A stretch of 64,000 bases of DNA from Pseudomonas graminis (GTDB lineage: Bacteria; Pseudomonadota; Gammaproteobacteria; Pseudomonadales; Pseudomonadaceae), in the NCBI RefSeq assembly GCF_900111735.1, contig NZ_FOHW01000006.1:123699-187698 (forward strand), given 5' to 3'. Made by a program: the position numbers and the translations under genes. The notes below the pieces were generated by a model that was given only the letters and a program-made list of their open reading frames with translations, was not told the origin of the DNA and made no database searches. This document shows positions 19,249 to 27,843 of this stretch, one piece after another. Position 1 is the first letter of the stretch. Every line of letters starts with the position of its first letter.

Positions 19249-19504
19249 TGGGCAATTGTAAGTTCTGCTTTCTAATACAGCCCAATGAAACCCTCGCAAC
19301 GCTTCGAACGTGCTGGTTTCAGGGAGTTAGTCAGTAGTAACCTGTGAGCCGCTGGAATCTTCCTACAGATTCAAACTACTTTTCCACTTTGACCTCCCCA
19401 AGAGTACAACTTACTCTCTTCTTCGTGCAGGTAACTTACCCGCCTGCATCCGGAGTGCAAGAAGCCCCGGAACAGTAACGCGACATCATTAAAGGAATAA
19501 TGAT

Positions 19505-20692
19505 ATGTCTCAATCAGAACAAGACCTTATCACCGTCGCAGCGACGGCGCCTGAGGCACTTTTCAGTTCATCCGTTGCAACACCTGAAACCGATACTCGG
19601 GACACCGGTCTGATCTTGACCAAAGATCAGATCAAAAGTCTCAAGAAATATGAAATCGCCGGACTGGCCCTTCCGACCGAACTAAAAGACGTCATCGCCT
19701 ATCTGGGCTATGAAAGCGGTGCTGGTAAGGGCCTGGAGGCCACGGACTTTCAGGAGACGTTCCAACTCGTCAATGGTCACGCCAGACTGTGGAATCCATT
19801 GCGCACGGATATGCTGACCGTCAACACCAAACTGGCGGTGTTCGCCGGCTCAGTTGGAACCTATCACGAGGCCATGGAGGACGTTTTCAAAAGCATAAAG
19901 GCATTGGAACTGGTCGACGAACACGGTATCAACACACTTGAAGATCTGCGCAAATTCGAAATCAACTCGGGGATAACATTCCCCGATATCAAAGCACTAG
20001 ACCGCAGTGATCTCGGTTATTTCCTGGATCAAATACTTGAAAAAATAAAGGAGCAGGCAATCGAAGCAACTCGAATCAAAGAGCGTCTGAAAAAATTCGG
20101 CGAGGCATTAGACGGGGAAGTGCTCGGTGACATCAAGCAAAAACTGTCTCTCATGGACAACCATTCCGTGGGCAGCGAAATCAAAGCGCTGCAGGTAAAA
20201 ATTGATGAACGCTCAATGACCATCGACGAGAAGAACAAAGAATACAAAGAACTTGTGATGCAAGCCGTCGGCTCTGTCTTCGGCAATTTGGCCATGCTGA
20301 TCTACTCCAGCGTCGAGGCTGAGAAAATCCGAAAGGAACGTAACAGGCTCTCCAATGAACAGGAGAAGGACATCGCGCTGATGGACCAGAAAAACAGGAT
20401 TCTGGCGTCGCTGGGTCGTGTACGAATGGACTTTCAAAACCTGGATCTGGTTGTGATCGATGCCGACATCGCCACCAAAAACCTGATCACCGTCTGGAAC
20501 TCGCTTCACACATTCATCGCTGCTTCCGCCACCGAAATCAAGGGTATCCACGATGGGCTCTCCATGCGCAGATTCCGTAACCAATTCAACCTGGTGGTCA
20601 AACCTTGGGAAACCATCAAAGTCGATGCCAAAAAATTAGAAGACGTGTTTGCAGCAGCCGACCGCGAATTCAAAGAAGAATACGGAGTTTAA
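19505..20692 (+). CDS. xaxA: Alpha-xenorhabdolysin-like binary toxin, A subunit (first copy)
   Basis: A 395-residue, mostly helical protein without signal peptide, matching the size and helical pattern of XaxA/YaxA, the A component of two-part alpha-helical pore-forming cytotoxins. Recognisable features are the N-terminal block GLILTKDQIKSLKKYE..YLGYE, NPLRTDM near residue 100, long coiled-coil stretches, a short hydrophobic segment (FGNLAMLIYSS, about residues 260-270) that may form the membrane-contacting head, and a C-terminal block (DADIATKNLITVWNSLHTF). AAAGGA lies about 9 bases before the ATG. The partner gene begins one base after the stop, as in xaxAB. The family call is by recognition; target cells are unknown. 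Confidence 0.75.
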   Translation: MSQSEQDLITVAATAPEALFSSSVATPETDTRDTGLILTKDQIKSLKKYEIAGLALPTELKDVIAYLGYESGAGKGLEATDFQETFQLVNGHARLWNPLRTDMLTVNTKLAVFAGSVGTYHEAMEDVFKSIKALELVDEHGINTLEDLRKFEINSGITFPDIKALDRSDLGYFLDQILEKIKEQAIEATRIKERLKKFGEALDGEVLGDIKQKLSLMDNHSVGSEIKALQVKIDERSMTIDEKNKEYKELVMQAVGSVFGNLAMLIYSSVEAEKIRKERNRLSNEQEKDIALMDQKNRILASLGRVRMDFQNLDLVVIDADIATKNLITVWNSLHTFIAASATEIKGIHDGLSMRRFRNQFNLVVKPWETIKVDAKKLEDVFAAADREFKEEYGV

Positions 20693-20693
20693 A

Positions 20694-21692
20694 ATGAACA
20701 CTATTGCTCAATTCCCAGGCAGCATCGAATACCCAATGCTGAACCCGCAAGCGTTTCGACAGGCGAAAGCCAAGGCCAATGATGCAACCATTGAAGTTAA
20801 AAGGTTGTTCATTCAGACACAGTACCTCCCGTCTTTGCACAGCCGAATCTCTGGCCAGGACCAGGCGCTGCGGACTGCTGATTTCCAGCTGCGTGAGACC
20901 GTCAACTCACTGGAAAGCGAAACAAACAGGCAGGTTGATGCGCTTCGATACCTGCAATCCGAGTTACGCAACCCACCTGAGTCCGACCATGGAGACATCA
21001 TCGAAGACATTGGTCAACGGGTCCAGACCATCATAGGGTACGTAAGCGAAAAAGAGCGGGTACTCAAAAGCTTGATTCCTGCCATGGCCGCCCCGATTGA
21101 TCGCACGGCCACGGACAAATACATCACTCAGTTCGAAGCGGATCTGGCACGCCTGCCGACAGAAGTACTTGAAATCACAGAACGTCAGAACGCGCTGGAC
21201 GCAAAACGCAAGGCGCTGACGGAAGCGATGGCGCTGATCGAAGCCAAAGGCTTCACCCAGATCGCCAAAGATACAGCGCTGAGCGCTCAGGAAATCACCA
21301 AACTGGGAATGGCCACGCCCGAAGTGATGGCGGTAGAGGCGGCTATTAATGTGGCTTTGCAGGTATTGGAAAGGGCCGAGAGCCTGATCAATTATGTGGG
21401 CATGATTGAAGCTCGTGACAGGCTGCGCAAACAGATCAATGACCTGATCGAGCGCGCGCTTGCGAAGGAAGAAGAGCTGCGTCTGGTCTCGTGGAAAAAA
21501 GATCTGGTGACCGAATCCCATCGTTTCGACGACCACCGAGCGCAGTACGTTGCCGAATACGAAAAGTGCGTCACGGCTTCCCGCTCCTTCCTGAGTACCC
21601 ATAGCAACGTCAATGGCGCCGATCAGGACGGGGTCGCTCAATTTGCCGCGGACGTACTGTCGCTGGCGAAACATTTGAAGGTCATGGCCTGA
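20694..21692 (+). CDS. xaxB: Alpha-xenorhabdolysin-like binary toxin, B subunit
   Basis: A 332-residue helical protein, close to the XaxB/YaxB length, with no signal peptide. Its start (MNTIAQFPGSIEYP) has GGAG 8 bases upstream, inside the end of the preceding gene, and only one base separates the two genes, so translation is coupled. Long heptad-rich helices fill residues 30-140 and 235-300. An alanine- and valine-rich central part (VMAVEAAINVALQVLERAESLINYVGM) could be the insertion hairpin. In known systems both subunits are needed for pore formation in host cell membranes. Assignment as B rests on order, length and helical pattern. Confidence 0.65.
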   Translation: MNTIAQFPGSIEYPMLNPQAFRQAKAKANDATIEVKRLFIQTQYLPSLHSRISGQDQALRTADFQLRETVNSLESETNRQVDALRYLQSELRNPPESDHGDIIEDIGQRVQTIIGYVSEKERVLKSLIPAMAAPIDRTATDKYITQFEADLARLPTEVLEITERQNALDAKRKALTEAMALIEAKGFTQIAKDTALSAQEITKLGMATPEVMAVEAAINVALQVLERAESLINYVGMIEARDRLRKQINDLIERALAKEEELRLVSWKKDLVTESHRFDDHRAQYVAEYEKCVTASRSFLSTHSNVNGADQDGVAQFAADVLSLAKHLKVMA

Positions 21693-21720
21693 TTTCATCC
21701 CCGATAATGCGCAACACTGC

Positions 21721-21752
21721 GGCCGGGAGGTTCAAGGATGTTCATCCCGGCC
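21721..21752 (+). terminator. Stem-loop between the two toxin gene pairs
   Basis: GGCCGGGA at 21721-21728 pairs exactly with TCCCGGCC at 21745-21752. No T run follows. It divides the first A-B pair from the second and may reduce read-through or protect the upstream message. Confidence 0.5.
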
Positions 21753-21821
21753 TCATGCCCGGAGTGTGCTGGTCATAACAGCGCTCTCCGGCGCACCTCA
21801 TTTCTTTAAAGGATTAACGAC

Positions 21822-22967
21822 ATGAAATCATCCGAACCACTGGATAACGCCCCCATTCGCGATGAGAGACTTGACTTGGCAGAGCGGCTGCCCGGCACGT
21901 TGATTTCCGCTGCAGCGGGCACGTCAGAAGGCACCGTTCGTGCGCCTGGGCTCATTCTCACGAAAGAGCAATTGATTGATTTGAAGCGTTATGAAAGCCG
22001 CGGTCTCGCACTTCCAACGGCACTCAACGATGTCATTTTTTACCTTGGCTACGAGACCGGCGCGGGCCCGCATCTGGAAGCCCGGGACTTCCAGACGACT
22101 TTCAATCGTATTCATCAACATGCGTTGCAATGGAACCCGCTTCGCACCGATCTGATGAATGTCGGCAGCGAACTCTGGGTTTTCGCCGATCAGATGCTGG
22201 TGTACGCAAACGGCGTACGACACCTCTATAACGAGATCAAGGCCAAGTCGTCTGAAAAGCTTGATCCGGAAGATCAGGCGGAGTTTCTGCAGTACATCCT
22301 GCAGGTCGCATCGCTCGTTCTGCAGCGTCGAAATGTAACCGAGTTACTCAAGCGCCGGCTCAATGCCTTCGCTCAAGAATTGTCGGCCGAAGTGATGCCC
22401 GAGGTACGGCTCAAGCTACGGAGCATCGACACCAGTCAGTTGCCAACCGACATTAAAGCGCTGATAGACGTCGTCGATAGACGGAGTGCTGACATTGAAG
22501 AGAAGCAGCGTGAATACACGGCGCTGGTCCAAAAGTCCGCCGGTGACAGTATCTCTGTACCCGCATTGGGGCTTTATCGCAGCAGCGAGGCAGATAAAGT
22601 GCGCAAACAGATAAGCGCACTGCGTCAGCAACAGGAGGCCAGCGTTATTCTGCTTGAGCAGAAAAACAGGATTCACGGCTCACTTCATCGCGTTCGCAGT
22701 GATTGGCATGACTTGACACGGGTCATTCTGGATGCAGACATCGCTACTCAAAACATGGTTGTTGTGTGGAACGGCCTACATACCTACCTGACTCATTCGG
22801 TTCAGGAAGCAGGAAGAATCGACAGCGCACTGTCCCTGCGTCGCCTCTTGAATGCTTTCAACCTCGTGGCCCAACCCTGGGCTCAAATAAAACGCGACGC
22901 AGACACCTTACTCAAGGTGTTCAAAGAAGCAGACCGTGACTTCCGCAAGAATCATGGACATCAATGA
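21822..22967 (+). CDS. xaxA: Alpha-xenorhabdolysin-like A subunit, second copy
   Basis: A 381-residue paralogue of the protein at 19505. The blocks GLILTKEQLIDLKRYE, GLALPTALNDVIFYLGYE, WNPLRTDL, DADIATQNMVVVWNGLHTYL and the SLRRLLNAFNLVAQPW end match it position for position. The middle has diverged, and the short hydrophobic segment of the first copy is replaced by a more polar one (GDSISVPALGLYRSS). The leader TTTAAAGGATTAACGACATG resembles that of the first copy (ATTAAAGGAATAATGATATG), so gene and leader were duplicated together. With a changed head it may be a different-specificity or accessory subunit. There is no sign of pseudogenisation. Confidence 0.75.
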   Translation: MKSSEPLDNAPIRDERLDLAERLPGTLISAAAGTSEGTVRAPGLILTKEQLIDLKRYESRGLALPTALNDVIFYLGYETGAGPHLEARDFQTTFNRIHQHALQWNPLRTDLMNVGSELWVFADQMLVYANGVRHLYNEIKAKSSEKLDPEDQAEFLQYILQVASLVLQRRNVTELLKRRLNAFAQELSAEVMPEVRLKLRSIDTSQLPTDIKALIDVVDRRSADIEEKQREYTALVQKSAGDSISVPALGLYRSSEADKVRKQISALRQQQEASVILLEQKNRIHGSLHRVRSDWHDLTRVILDADIATQNMVVVWNGLHTYLTHSVQEAGRIDSALSLRRLLNAFNLVAQPWAQIKRDADTLLKVFKEADRDFRKNHGHQ

Positions 22968-23064
22968 CCTAGCGAATTCGAATATTCAGGATCACGCAAA
23001 ATGCCAGGCCACCTTGCAGTGGCAACGCATCGGGTTCGCGCTGTAACGCCATGGAGGGCGGAAA

Positions 23065-23841
23065 ATGACAACACATCTCATCGAATACGACGACGTCGCT
23101 TATCTGGGATTCAACATCGGCTACCTGGAAGAGCTTCCCCAACATATTGAAGCCTTCAAAATCAAACTCGGTTTGGTGCCTGAGGCCGAGTACGGTAAAT
23201 ACAAAGAACCCGTGATGGATCAGGTCGTTGCCACCGCGCGGCAAGGCAGCTCGCTGTGGCGCACTGGCGCGAAGCAGATTCGCGCGCTCCATCAGGACAC
23301 CCAAAAGACACTGACCGACATGATCGCACTGCTGGACAGCAATCCCTTTGACAGCCAAATCGCGCAGCTCACGCAGGATATGCTGCGCCACGAAGCAGAG
23401 TTCAAGCGGCAACAGGCAGAATGCGACCGCATCATCGAATGCGCCACGCAGACCATTCCCCGGTTCATGGACTTCATGCACGTGAGGGCCTATGAATACG
23501 CGGAACGCAAAGGGCTGCTGGTTAAAGGAAAATCCAGTAACGTACCGGGAACGTTTAACAGCGCGGTGACCGACGAGAGCAGCCTCGCTTCGGCAAGAAG
23601 CAGCCTTGAATGGCATCGTCGCGCCTACAACACGGCGATCCTCTCGGCGGGGAATATGGGGGCCTATTGCTCGCGGCTCTCCGGCCTCTTGAACGCCACC
23701 GTCCTGGAGATCCGCATGCTGAAGGCCAATCAACCCGCGCGGCGCATGACTGTGTCGAGTCAATCAGCGGCCAGCTCGGCACGCGAGGCCCAGCGCCTGA
23801 TTGATTACACCTTCGACAACATTCTTCGATTCAGTATTTGA
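23065..23841 (+). CDS. Helical protein in the toxin operon, possible B-like or third component
   Basis: A 258-residue, probably all-helical protein without signal peptide or membrane helix. GAGGGCGGAAA lies just before the ATG. It occupies the B position after the second A copy, but is about 75 residues shorter than the first B protein and I see no convincing sequence match to it. The features are a tyrosine-rich N-terminus (YDDVAYLGFNIGYLEELPQHIEAFKIKLG), a charged coiled coil around residues 80-140 and a C-terminal helix with a small hydrophobic stretch (GAYCSRLSGLLNATVLEIRML). It may be a reduced B subunit, a third pore component or an antitoxin-like partner. Family not recognised. Confidence 0.55.
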   Translation: MTTHLIEYDDVAYLGFNIGYLEELPQHIEAFKIKLGLVPEAEYGKYKEPVMDQVVATARQGSSLWRTGAKQIRALHQDTQKTLTDMIALLDSNPFDSQIAQLTQDMLRHEAEFKRQQAECDRIIECATQTIPRFMDFMHVRAYEYAERKGLLVKGKSSNVPGTFNSAVTDESSLASARSSLEWHRRAYNTAILSAGNMGAYCSRLSGLLNATVLEIRMLKANQPARRMTVSSQSAASSAREAQRLIDYTFDNILRFSI

Positions 23842-23849
23842 AGCGCAAG

Positions 23850-23880
23850 AAAAGCGGCACCCTACCGGGAGCCGCTTATT
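23850..23880. terminator. Hairpin between the toxin operon and speC
   Basis: AAGCGGC at 23852-23858 pairs with GCCGCTT at 23871-23877, with A residues on one side and TTATT on the other. It lies between convergent genes and could serve both strands. Confidence 0.7.
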
Positions 23881-23894
23881 GCTACAGCAAACGC

Positions 23895-25058
23895 TTAAAC
23901 GTAGAACGATTTCAGCGGCGGGAAACCGTTGAATTCAACAGCGCTGTAACTGGTGGTGTACGCACCGGTGGACAGCCAGTACAGGCGGTCACCGATAGCC
24001 AGGTTCAGTGGCAGGCCGTACTTGTAGTTTTCGTACATGATGTCGGCGCTGTCGCAGGTCGGGCCTGCAATGACCACTTCTTCCATTTCGCCTTTCTTCT
24101 CGGTCCAGATCGGGAACTTGATGGCTTCGTCCATGGTTTCGATCAGGCCGGAGAACTTGCCCACGTCCGTGTACACCCAACGCTCGACGGCAGTGCGGGA
24201 TTTACGCGACACCAGCACCACTTCGCTGACCAGAATGCCGGCGTTGGAGATCAACGAACGGCCCGGCTCCAGAATGATTTCCGGCAGGTCGTCACCGAAG
24301 TCTTCTTTCAGGTAGCGAATGATTTCCTCGGCGTAGGTTTCCAGGCTGTTGGTGCGGGTGATGTAGTTGGCCGGAAAGCCGCCACCCATGTTGATCAGCT
24401 TGAGAACGATGCCGTCTTCTTCTTTCAGACGCTCGAAGATCACTTTTACTTTGGCGATCGCGGCGTCCCAGACGCTGATGTCACGCTGCTGCGAACCGAC
24501 GTGGAACGAGATGCCGTAAGGCACCAGGCCCAGTTCGCGGGCGAGGATCAAAAGGTCCATCGCCATGTCGGTCTGGCAGCCGAACTTGCGTGACAGCGGC
24601 CAGTCAGCCGTGGTCGAGCCTTCGGTGAGGATACGCACGTAGACTTTCGAGCCCGGCGCGGCCTTGGCGATGTTGCGCAGGTCCGCTTCGGAGTCGGTGG
24701 AGAACAGACGCACGCCCTTCTCGTAGAAGTAGCGGATGTCCTTGGATTTCTTGATGGTGTTGCCGTAGCTGATGCGATCCGGGCTGACACCGCGATCCAT
24801 CACTTTGTCCAGCTCGTAGATCGAGGCGATGTCGAAGCTGGAGCCTTTTTCCTTGAGCAGGTCAATGACTTCAACGGCCGGGTTGGCTTTCACGGCGTAG
24901 TAGATGCTGGCAAATTCGAAGCCTGCACGCAGGTCGTCGTAGGCCTTGCCGATCATCGCGGTGTCGATGACCACAAATGGGGTTTCTTGCTTGTCGGCAA
25001 ACGCCTTCATTTTTTCGAAGGTGCTTTTCTCGAAATAGTCTTCGACCTGGATCGACAT
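23895..25058 (-). CDS. speC: Ornithine decarboxylase (fold III, PLP-dependent)
   Basis: A cytoplasmic enzyme of 387 residues that converts ornithine to putrescine, the first step of polyamine synthesis by this route. It belongs to the eukaryotic-like alanine-racemase-fold decarboxylases. Lys57 in YYAVKANP holds the pyridoxal phosphate, GGGFP binds its phosphate, and Cys335 in GPTCDSAD is the active-site cysteine. Length and ends agree with the P. aeruginosa enzyme, and speC follows the piuC region there too (PA4519). A hairpin followed by a T run lies about 115 bases upstream on the same strand and could control expression. Confidence 0.95.
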   Translation of the reverse strand: MSIQVEDYFEKSTFEKMKAFADKQETPFVVIDTAMIGKAYDDLRAGFEFASIYYAVKANPAVEVIDLLKEKGSSFDIASIYELDKVMDRGVSPDRISYGNTIKKSKDIRYFYEKGVRLFSTDSEADLRNIAKAAPGSKVYVRILTEGSTTADWPLSRKFGCQTDMAMDLLILARELGLVPYGISFHVGSQQRDISVWDAAIAKVKVIFERLKEEDGIVLKLINMGGGFPANYITRTNSLETYAEEIIRYLKEDFGDDLPEIILEPGRSLISNAGILVSEVVLVSRKSRTAVERWVYTDVGKFSGLIETMDEAIKFPIWTEKKGEMEEVVIAGPTCDSADIMYENYKYGLPLNLAIGDRLYWLSTGAYTTSYSAVEFNGFPPLKSFYV

Positions 25059-25174
25059 GCGGGGACTCCTGTTGGCAAACGGTAAAAAACAATGGGTGTG
25101 AGCGCGCGGCTCGTGAACGTCCTCCGTATCCCCACTTTGGTTCGCCTACTTCCCAAGGCTGCTCGGCCGAAAGC

Positions 25175-25210
25175 AAAAAGGCCATCCGGTGACACACCAC
25201 GGTTGGCCTT
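25175..25210 (-). promoter_or_regulatory. Terminator-like hairpin in the speC leader
   Basis: On the minus strand AAGGCCA (25210-25204) pairs with TGGCCTT (25184-25178), with inner GGTG/CACC pairing and a TGT loop, and five T residues follow at 25179-25175. The structure lies about 115 bases before the speC start and on its coding strand. No minus-strand gene lies upstream for it to terminate, so premature termination or attenuation of speC is plausible. The stretch 25059-25594 otherwise holds no gene that I can support. Confidence 0.55.
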
Positions 25211-25510
25211 GCTGTCTCGTCGTCAGTACTTGAGCCGGATGGATCGTTTCCAGCATGGACGTTCGGCGCGAACTGTAGGACCTGAGGGGCCGGAGATCAA
25301 CTAAAAATGTCGCGTTTCTGCCCGTTTTTGCCAGACGGGAATCCACGCGCGTTCAATCAACCCGTAGTAACCGACCGATGTGACAGGGTGATGTTCCCGG
25401 TGGGCGGCAAATGGGCAATCCGTCACGAAAGCCACCTGTCCGTCAGACGTCGGCTACCTGATCACCCGAAATGCCCTACGCACCGGATCTCTCTCCCCCA
25501 CGTATCCCAC

Positions 25511-25522
25511 TGATCATGATCA
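25511..25522. promoter_or_regulatory. 12-base perfect palindrome before the PAAR cassette
   Basis: TGATCATGATCA is an exact palindrome 73 bases before the first gene of the effector cassette, and may be a repressor operator. No promoter boxes were clear around it. Confidence 0.25.
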
Positions 25523-25594
25523 CTAGGGTTGGCGTCCATTCGCTTCGCTCGAACTGTACGAGGCGCTGAATCAACCTGACCAAGGATCAAAGTC

Positions 25595-26083
25595 ATGAAC
25601 AAGACTGCCTATTCCCCGCCGTACAACAATGACGTCACCTTCGAGTACCTGCGTGATCTGGATCGACCACCCTTTTCGGAAGAGGCGCTGACCACGTTCA
25701 GTCCGGCAGCGCTGGCTCAGGTGAGAGAGAGTGAGGCTTACTAGCAAGCCCACCCCTGCACCGGCATTTTCCGGGTGGCGGCGGAAGGCAGCCAGACCCG
25801 CGATGGCGGTGTGATCGTGAGAGGCGCCCTTGGCGTGGAGTTCAGACTGGCGGACGGAAGCAAGGTCGCAGGTGCTAGCGTCGGTGACTGCGCCGTTTAT
25901 CCCGACGGCACCATGGCCCAGGTCGTCACGGGTGCAGGAAAGGCGAACAGCCAAATGGCGCTGGTGGGCAGCCGCTTGAGCAACGGCGACGAGATCATCA
26001 ATACGCCGCAGGGTTCTCTTCTTCTGCTCCAGCGCAAGGATGTCGCCTGGCCGGATGACTTTCTGTCCGACGTGGAGAGTTGA
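25595..26083 (+). pseudogene. PAAR-like protein gene with an in-frame stop at codon 50
   Basis: Translation from the ATG at 25595 (MNKTAYSPPYNNDVTFEYLRD..) meets TAG at 25742. The same frame then stays open to a TGA at 26083, ending four bases before the next gene. The downstream part contains two PAAR-like beta motifs (SQTRDGGVIVRGAL and ALVGSRLSNGDEIINTPQG). PAAR proteins form the sharp tip of type VI secretion spikes. The reading frame, spacing and composition look like a once intact 162-codon gene. It is either inactivated by one base change, read through, or re-started downstream. Sequencing error is possible. Confidence 0.6.
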
Positions 26084-26086
26084 AGC

Positions 26087-27421
26087 ATGACAATCTTCGA
26101 CATCAACGGCCGGGAGCAAGGCCTCGACGGTGACCTAACCACCACCGGCGCCATCTGCCACGCCAGCCTTGTTCAAACTTCGCTGGAAGATGGCCGCATG
26201 GCATTGCGGCTCGGCGACAAGACCAGCTCCTGCGGCGTGTGTGGGCAAGTTGGCGAAATTGTCGAAGGGGACGACAGCTTCACGTGGGATGGCATTCCGA
26301 CCGCCGTGCACGACGCGCTTGTGTTGTGCGCATGTCCGCCGGGCACCAATCGATTGATTGCCTCGCGGTCAGAACGCGCGGGGGCCAGTCGAGCGACACC
26401 GGACGCCGCTGCGGCGCCACACCCCATTATGCCCACGCCGAATACCCCGTCTTCTCTTTATCCACACACCACTCCGGCGCCGGGGAAAATCTTCGCCCGT
26501 GCGTTCGCCATCCGCGACAGCGAAACGGGGCAGCCCCTCGCGAACCGGACATTCACGGCGACGGTGGATGGTCAGCAAAAGTCAGGGACTACCGACAGCA
26601 ACGGAATGGCGCGCGTTGAGGGTTCTTCAGCAGATTCTGTCGTTTCCCTCCACGTCATGTTCCGTTCGCCTGCGCGCGAGTTGAACGAGCTTGCGGGAAT
26701 GACGACGCGGGAAGTGACCACTACGACGCGGGTCGAGACGTTGATCCACGGGGACACGCCCAAGCCCATGGTGATCACCGTGAATGATCGGGCCGCGACG
26801 CGCGAGGCGATCATTCGGAAGGTGCGTGAGTTGGGGCATGGGTTTGTTGAGCGGTCGGAGTGGCATGCGCAGCCGCCTAAAAAGGCTTTGGTTCGAGACT
26901 GGGACTACACAATGATCGCGCTTCATCACGCAGGGAGGAGTTATTCCTGCGGGGAGGGTGCGAACCAAATGCAAGAAGCGCTAAGAACACATCTTGAGGA
27001 GAAAAAATTCGATGACATCGGCTATCACTTTGGAATCGACTGCTCGGGCATTGTTTATGAGGGTAGAGATATTCGATTTAAAGCATCGGGTGTTGAGTTA
27101 TACAACACTGCCGTGATCAGCATTGTATTGCTCAACAACCTGACCACGACCGAAGAAGGAGGAGGCTCCACTGCATGGGGAAGAAGCGTGCTGGACGCCA
27201 TCGGGTTTAGTACCACCAATGAAATCCCGCTCCAACAGGCTGATGCGACCCTAAATCTCGTCAATGCGTTGAAAAGCGTTTTCAACATCACCCGACTGGG
27301 TGGTCATAAAGAATTTCCACGCCAGAAAGCCAATGGGAAAATCTGTCCGGGAAATGTTGGGATGATTCTCGTCAATTTAATTAGACTCAAAACTTCCTTG
27401 AACAGCCCCCCTGAAGCATGA
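26087..27421 (+). CDS. PAAR-domain effector with N-acetylmuramoyl-L-alanine amidase domain
   Basis: A 444-residue fusion. Residues 1-95 resemble a PAAR-like tip domain with several cysteines (GDKTSSCGVCGQVGEI, LCACPPG). A proline-rich linker (about 105-133), a small beta-sandwich-like region (135-195) and an amidase-2/PGRP domain (about 255-430) follow. The zinc ligands are visible as His280 or His281 (ALHHAG), His407 (GGHKEF) and Cys420 (KICPG). Such proteins ride on type VI secretion spikes and cut the peptide from glycan in the cell wall of rival bacteria. The stop overlaps the next start (ATGA), as expected for effector and immunity. No secretion structural genes are in the window. Confidence 0.8.
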   Translation: MTIFDINGREQGLDGDLTTTGAICHASLVQTSLEDGRMALRLGDKTSSCGVCGQVGEIVEGDDSFTWDGIPTAVHDALVLCACPPGTNRLIASRSERAGASRATPDAAAAPHPIMPTPNTPSSLYPHTTPAPGKIFARAFAIRDSETGQPLANRTFTATVDGQQKSGTTDSNGMARVEGSSADSVVSLHVMFRSPARELNELAGMTTREVTTTTRVETLIHGDTPKPMVITVNDRAATREAIIRKVRELGHGFVERSEWHAQPPKKALVRDWDYTMIALHHAGRSYSCGEGANQMQEALRTHLEEKKFDDIGYHFGIDCSGIVYEGRDIRFKASGVELYNTAVISIVLLNNLTTTEEGGGSTAWGRSVLDAIGFSTTNEIPLQQADATLNLVNALKSVFNITRLGGHKEFPRQKANGKICPGNVGMILVNLIRLKTSLNSPPEA

Positions 27422-27754
27422 AAAAAATCTCGCTCATAATCGCGTTATTAATTCCACCACTCCTTTTTTTTGGGCTTTTACCAAACACGATGGATAGAAG
27501 ACGATCAGTTGACATTTTTCATTAAAAAACGCCCAACCTACAAAATCAGCTTTATCAATGTATTTCGCAGTGATCATGAGGATAACTGGAATGGATATCT
27601 GGAGACCAAGGAGCGACAGTACGCCATCGATTTTTGCAAATATTACGTAGGTTTCGATACTCCCATAAATACGATGGACGACTTTCACAAGTGCAAGCAA
27701 ATTTACGAACTCACCGAAACGCATGATTCTCCGGTATCAGTGCGAATCTACTGA
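27418..27754 (+). pseudogene. Putative periplasmic immunity protein gene, split by a T8 frameshift
   Basis: The ATG overlaps the effector stop (ATGA). Frame one gives a good signal peptide, MKKISLIIALLIPPLLFF, but ends after 36 codons. Just after the eight T residues at 27464-27471 another frame continues for about 90 residues (GFYQTRWIEDDQLTFF.. to SPVSVRIY) and stops at 27754. Dropping one T joins signal peptide and body into one protein of about 111 residues. A small exported protein directly behind a cell-wall amidase is what an immunity protein should look like. The gap may be a mutation, slippage-dependent expression or a homopolymer sequencing error. The family is not recognised. Confidence 0.6.
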
Positions 27755-27843
27755 ATCATAATCATGACGAGTGCGTCGCCATTGACCTGCAACCCGCCTA
27801 ACCAATCTCGGGCGAATCCGTTGCTACGCCCCCTTAAAAATCT

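Noticed and set aside
25059..25594. Small open frames in the speC-PAAR gap
   Set aside because: They lack ribosome sites and sensible composition. Only the hairpin and palindrome there are worth noting.
27470..27754. Independent 94-residue protein starting at TTG
   Set aside because: No ribosome site before the TTG, and the frame directly continues a signal peptide after removal of one T, so a split gene is the better reading.
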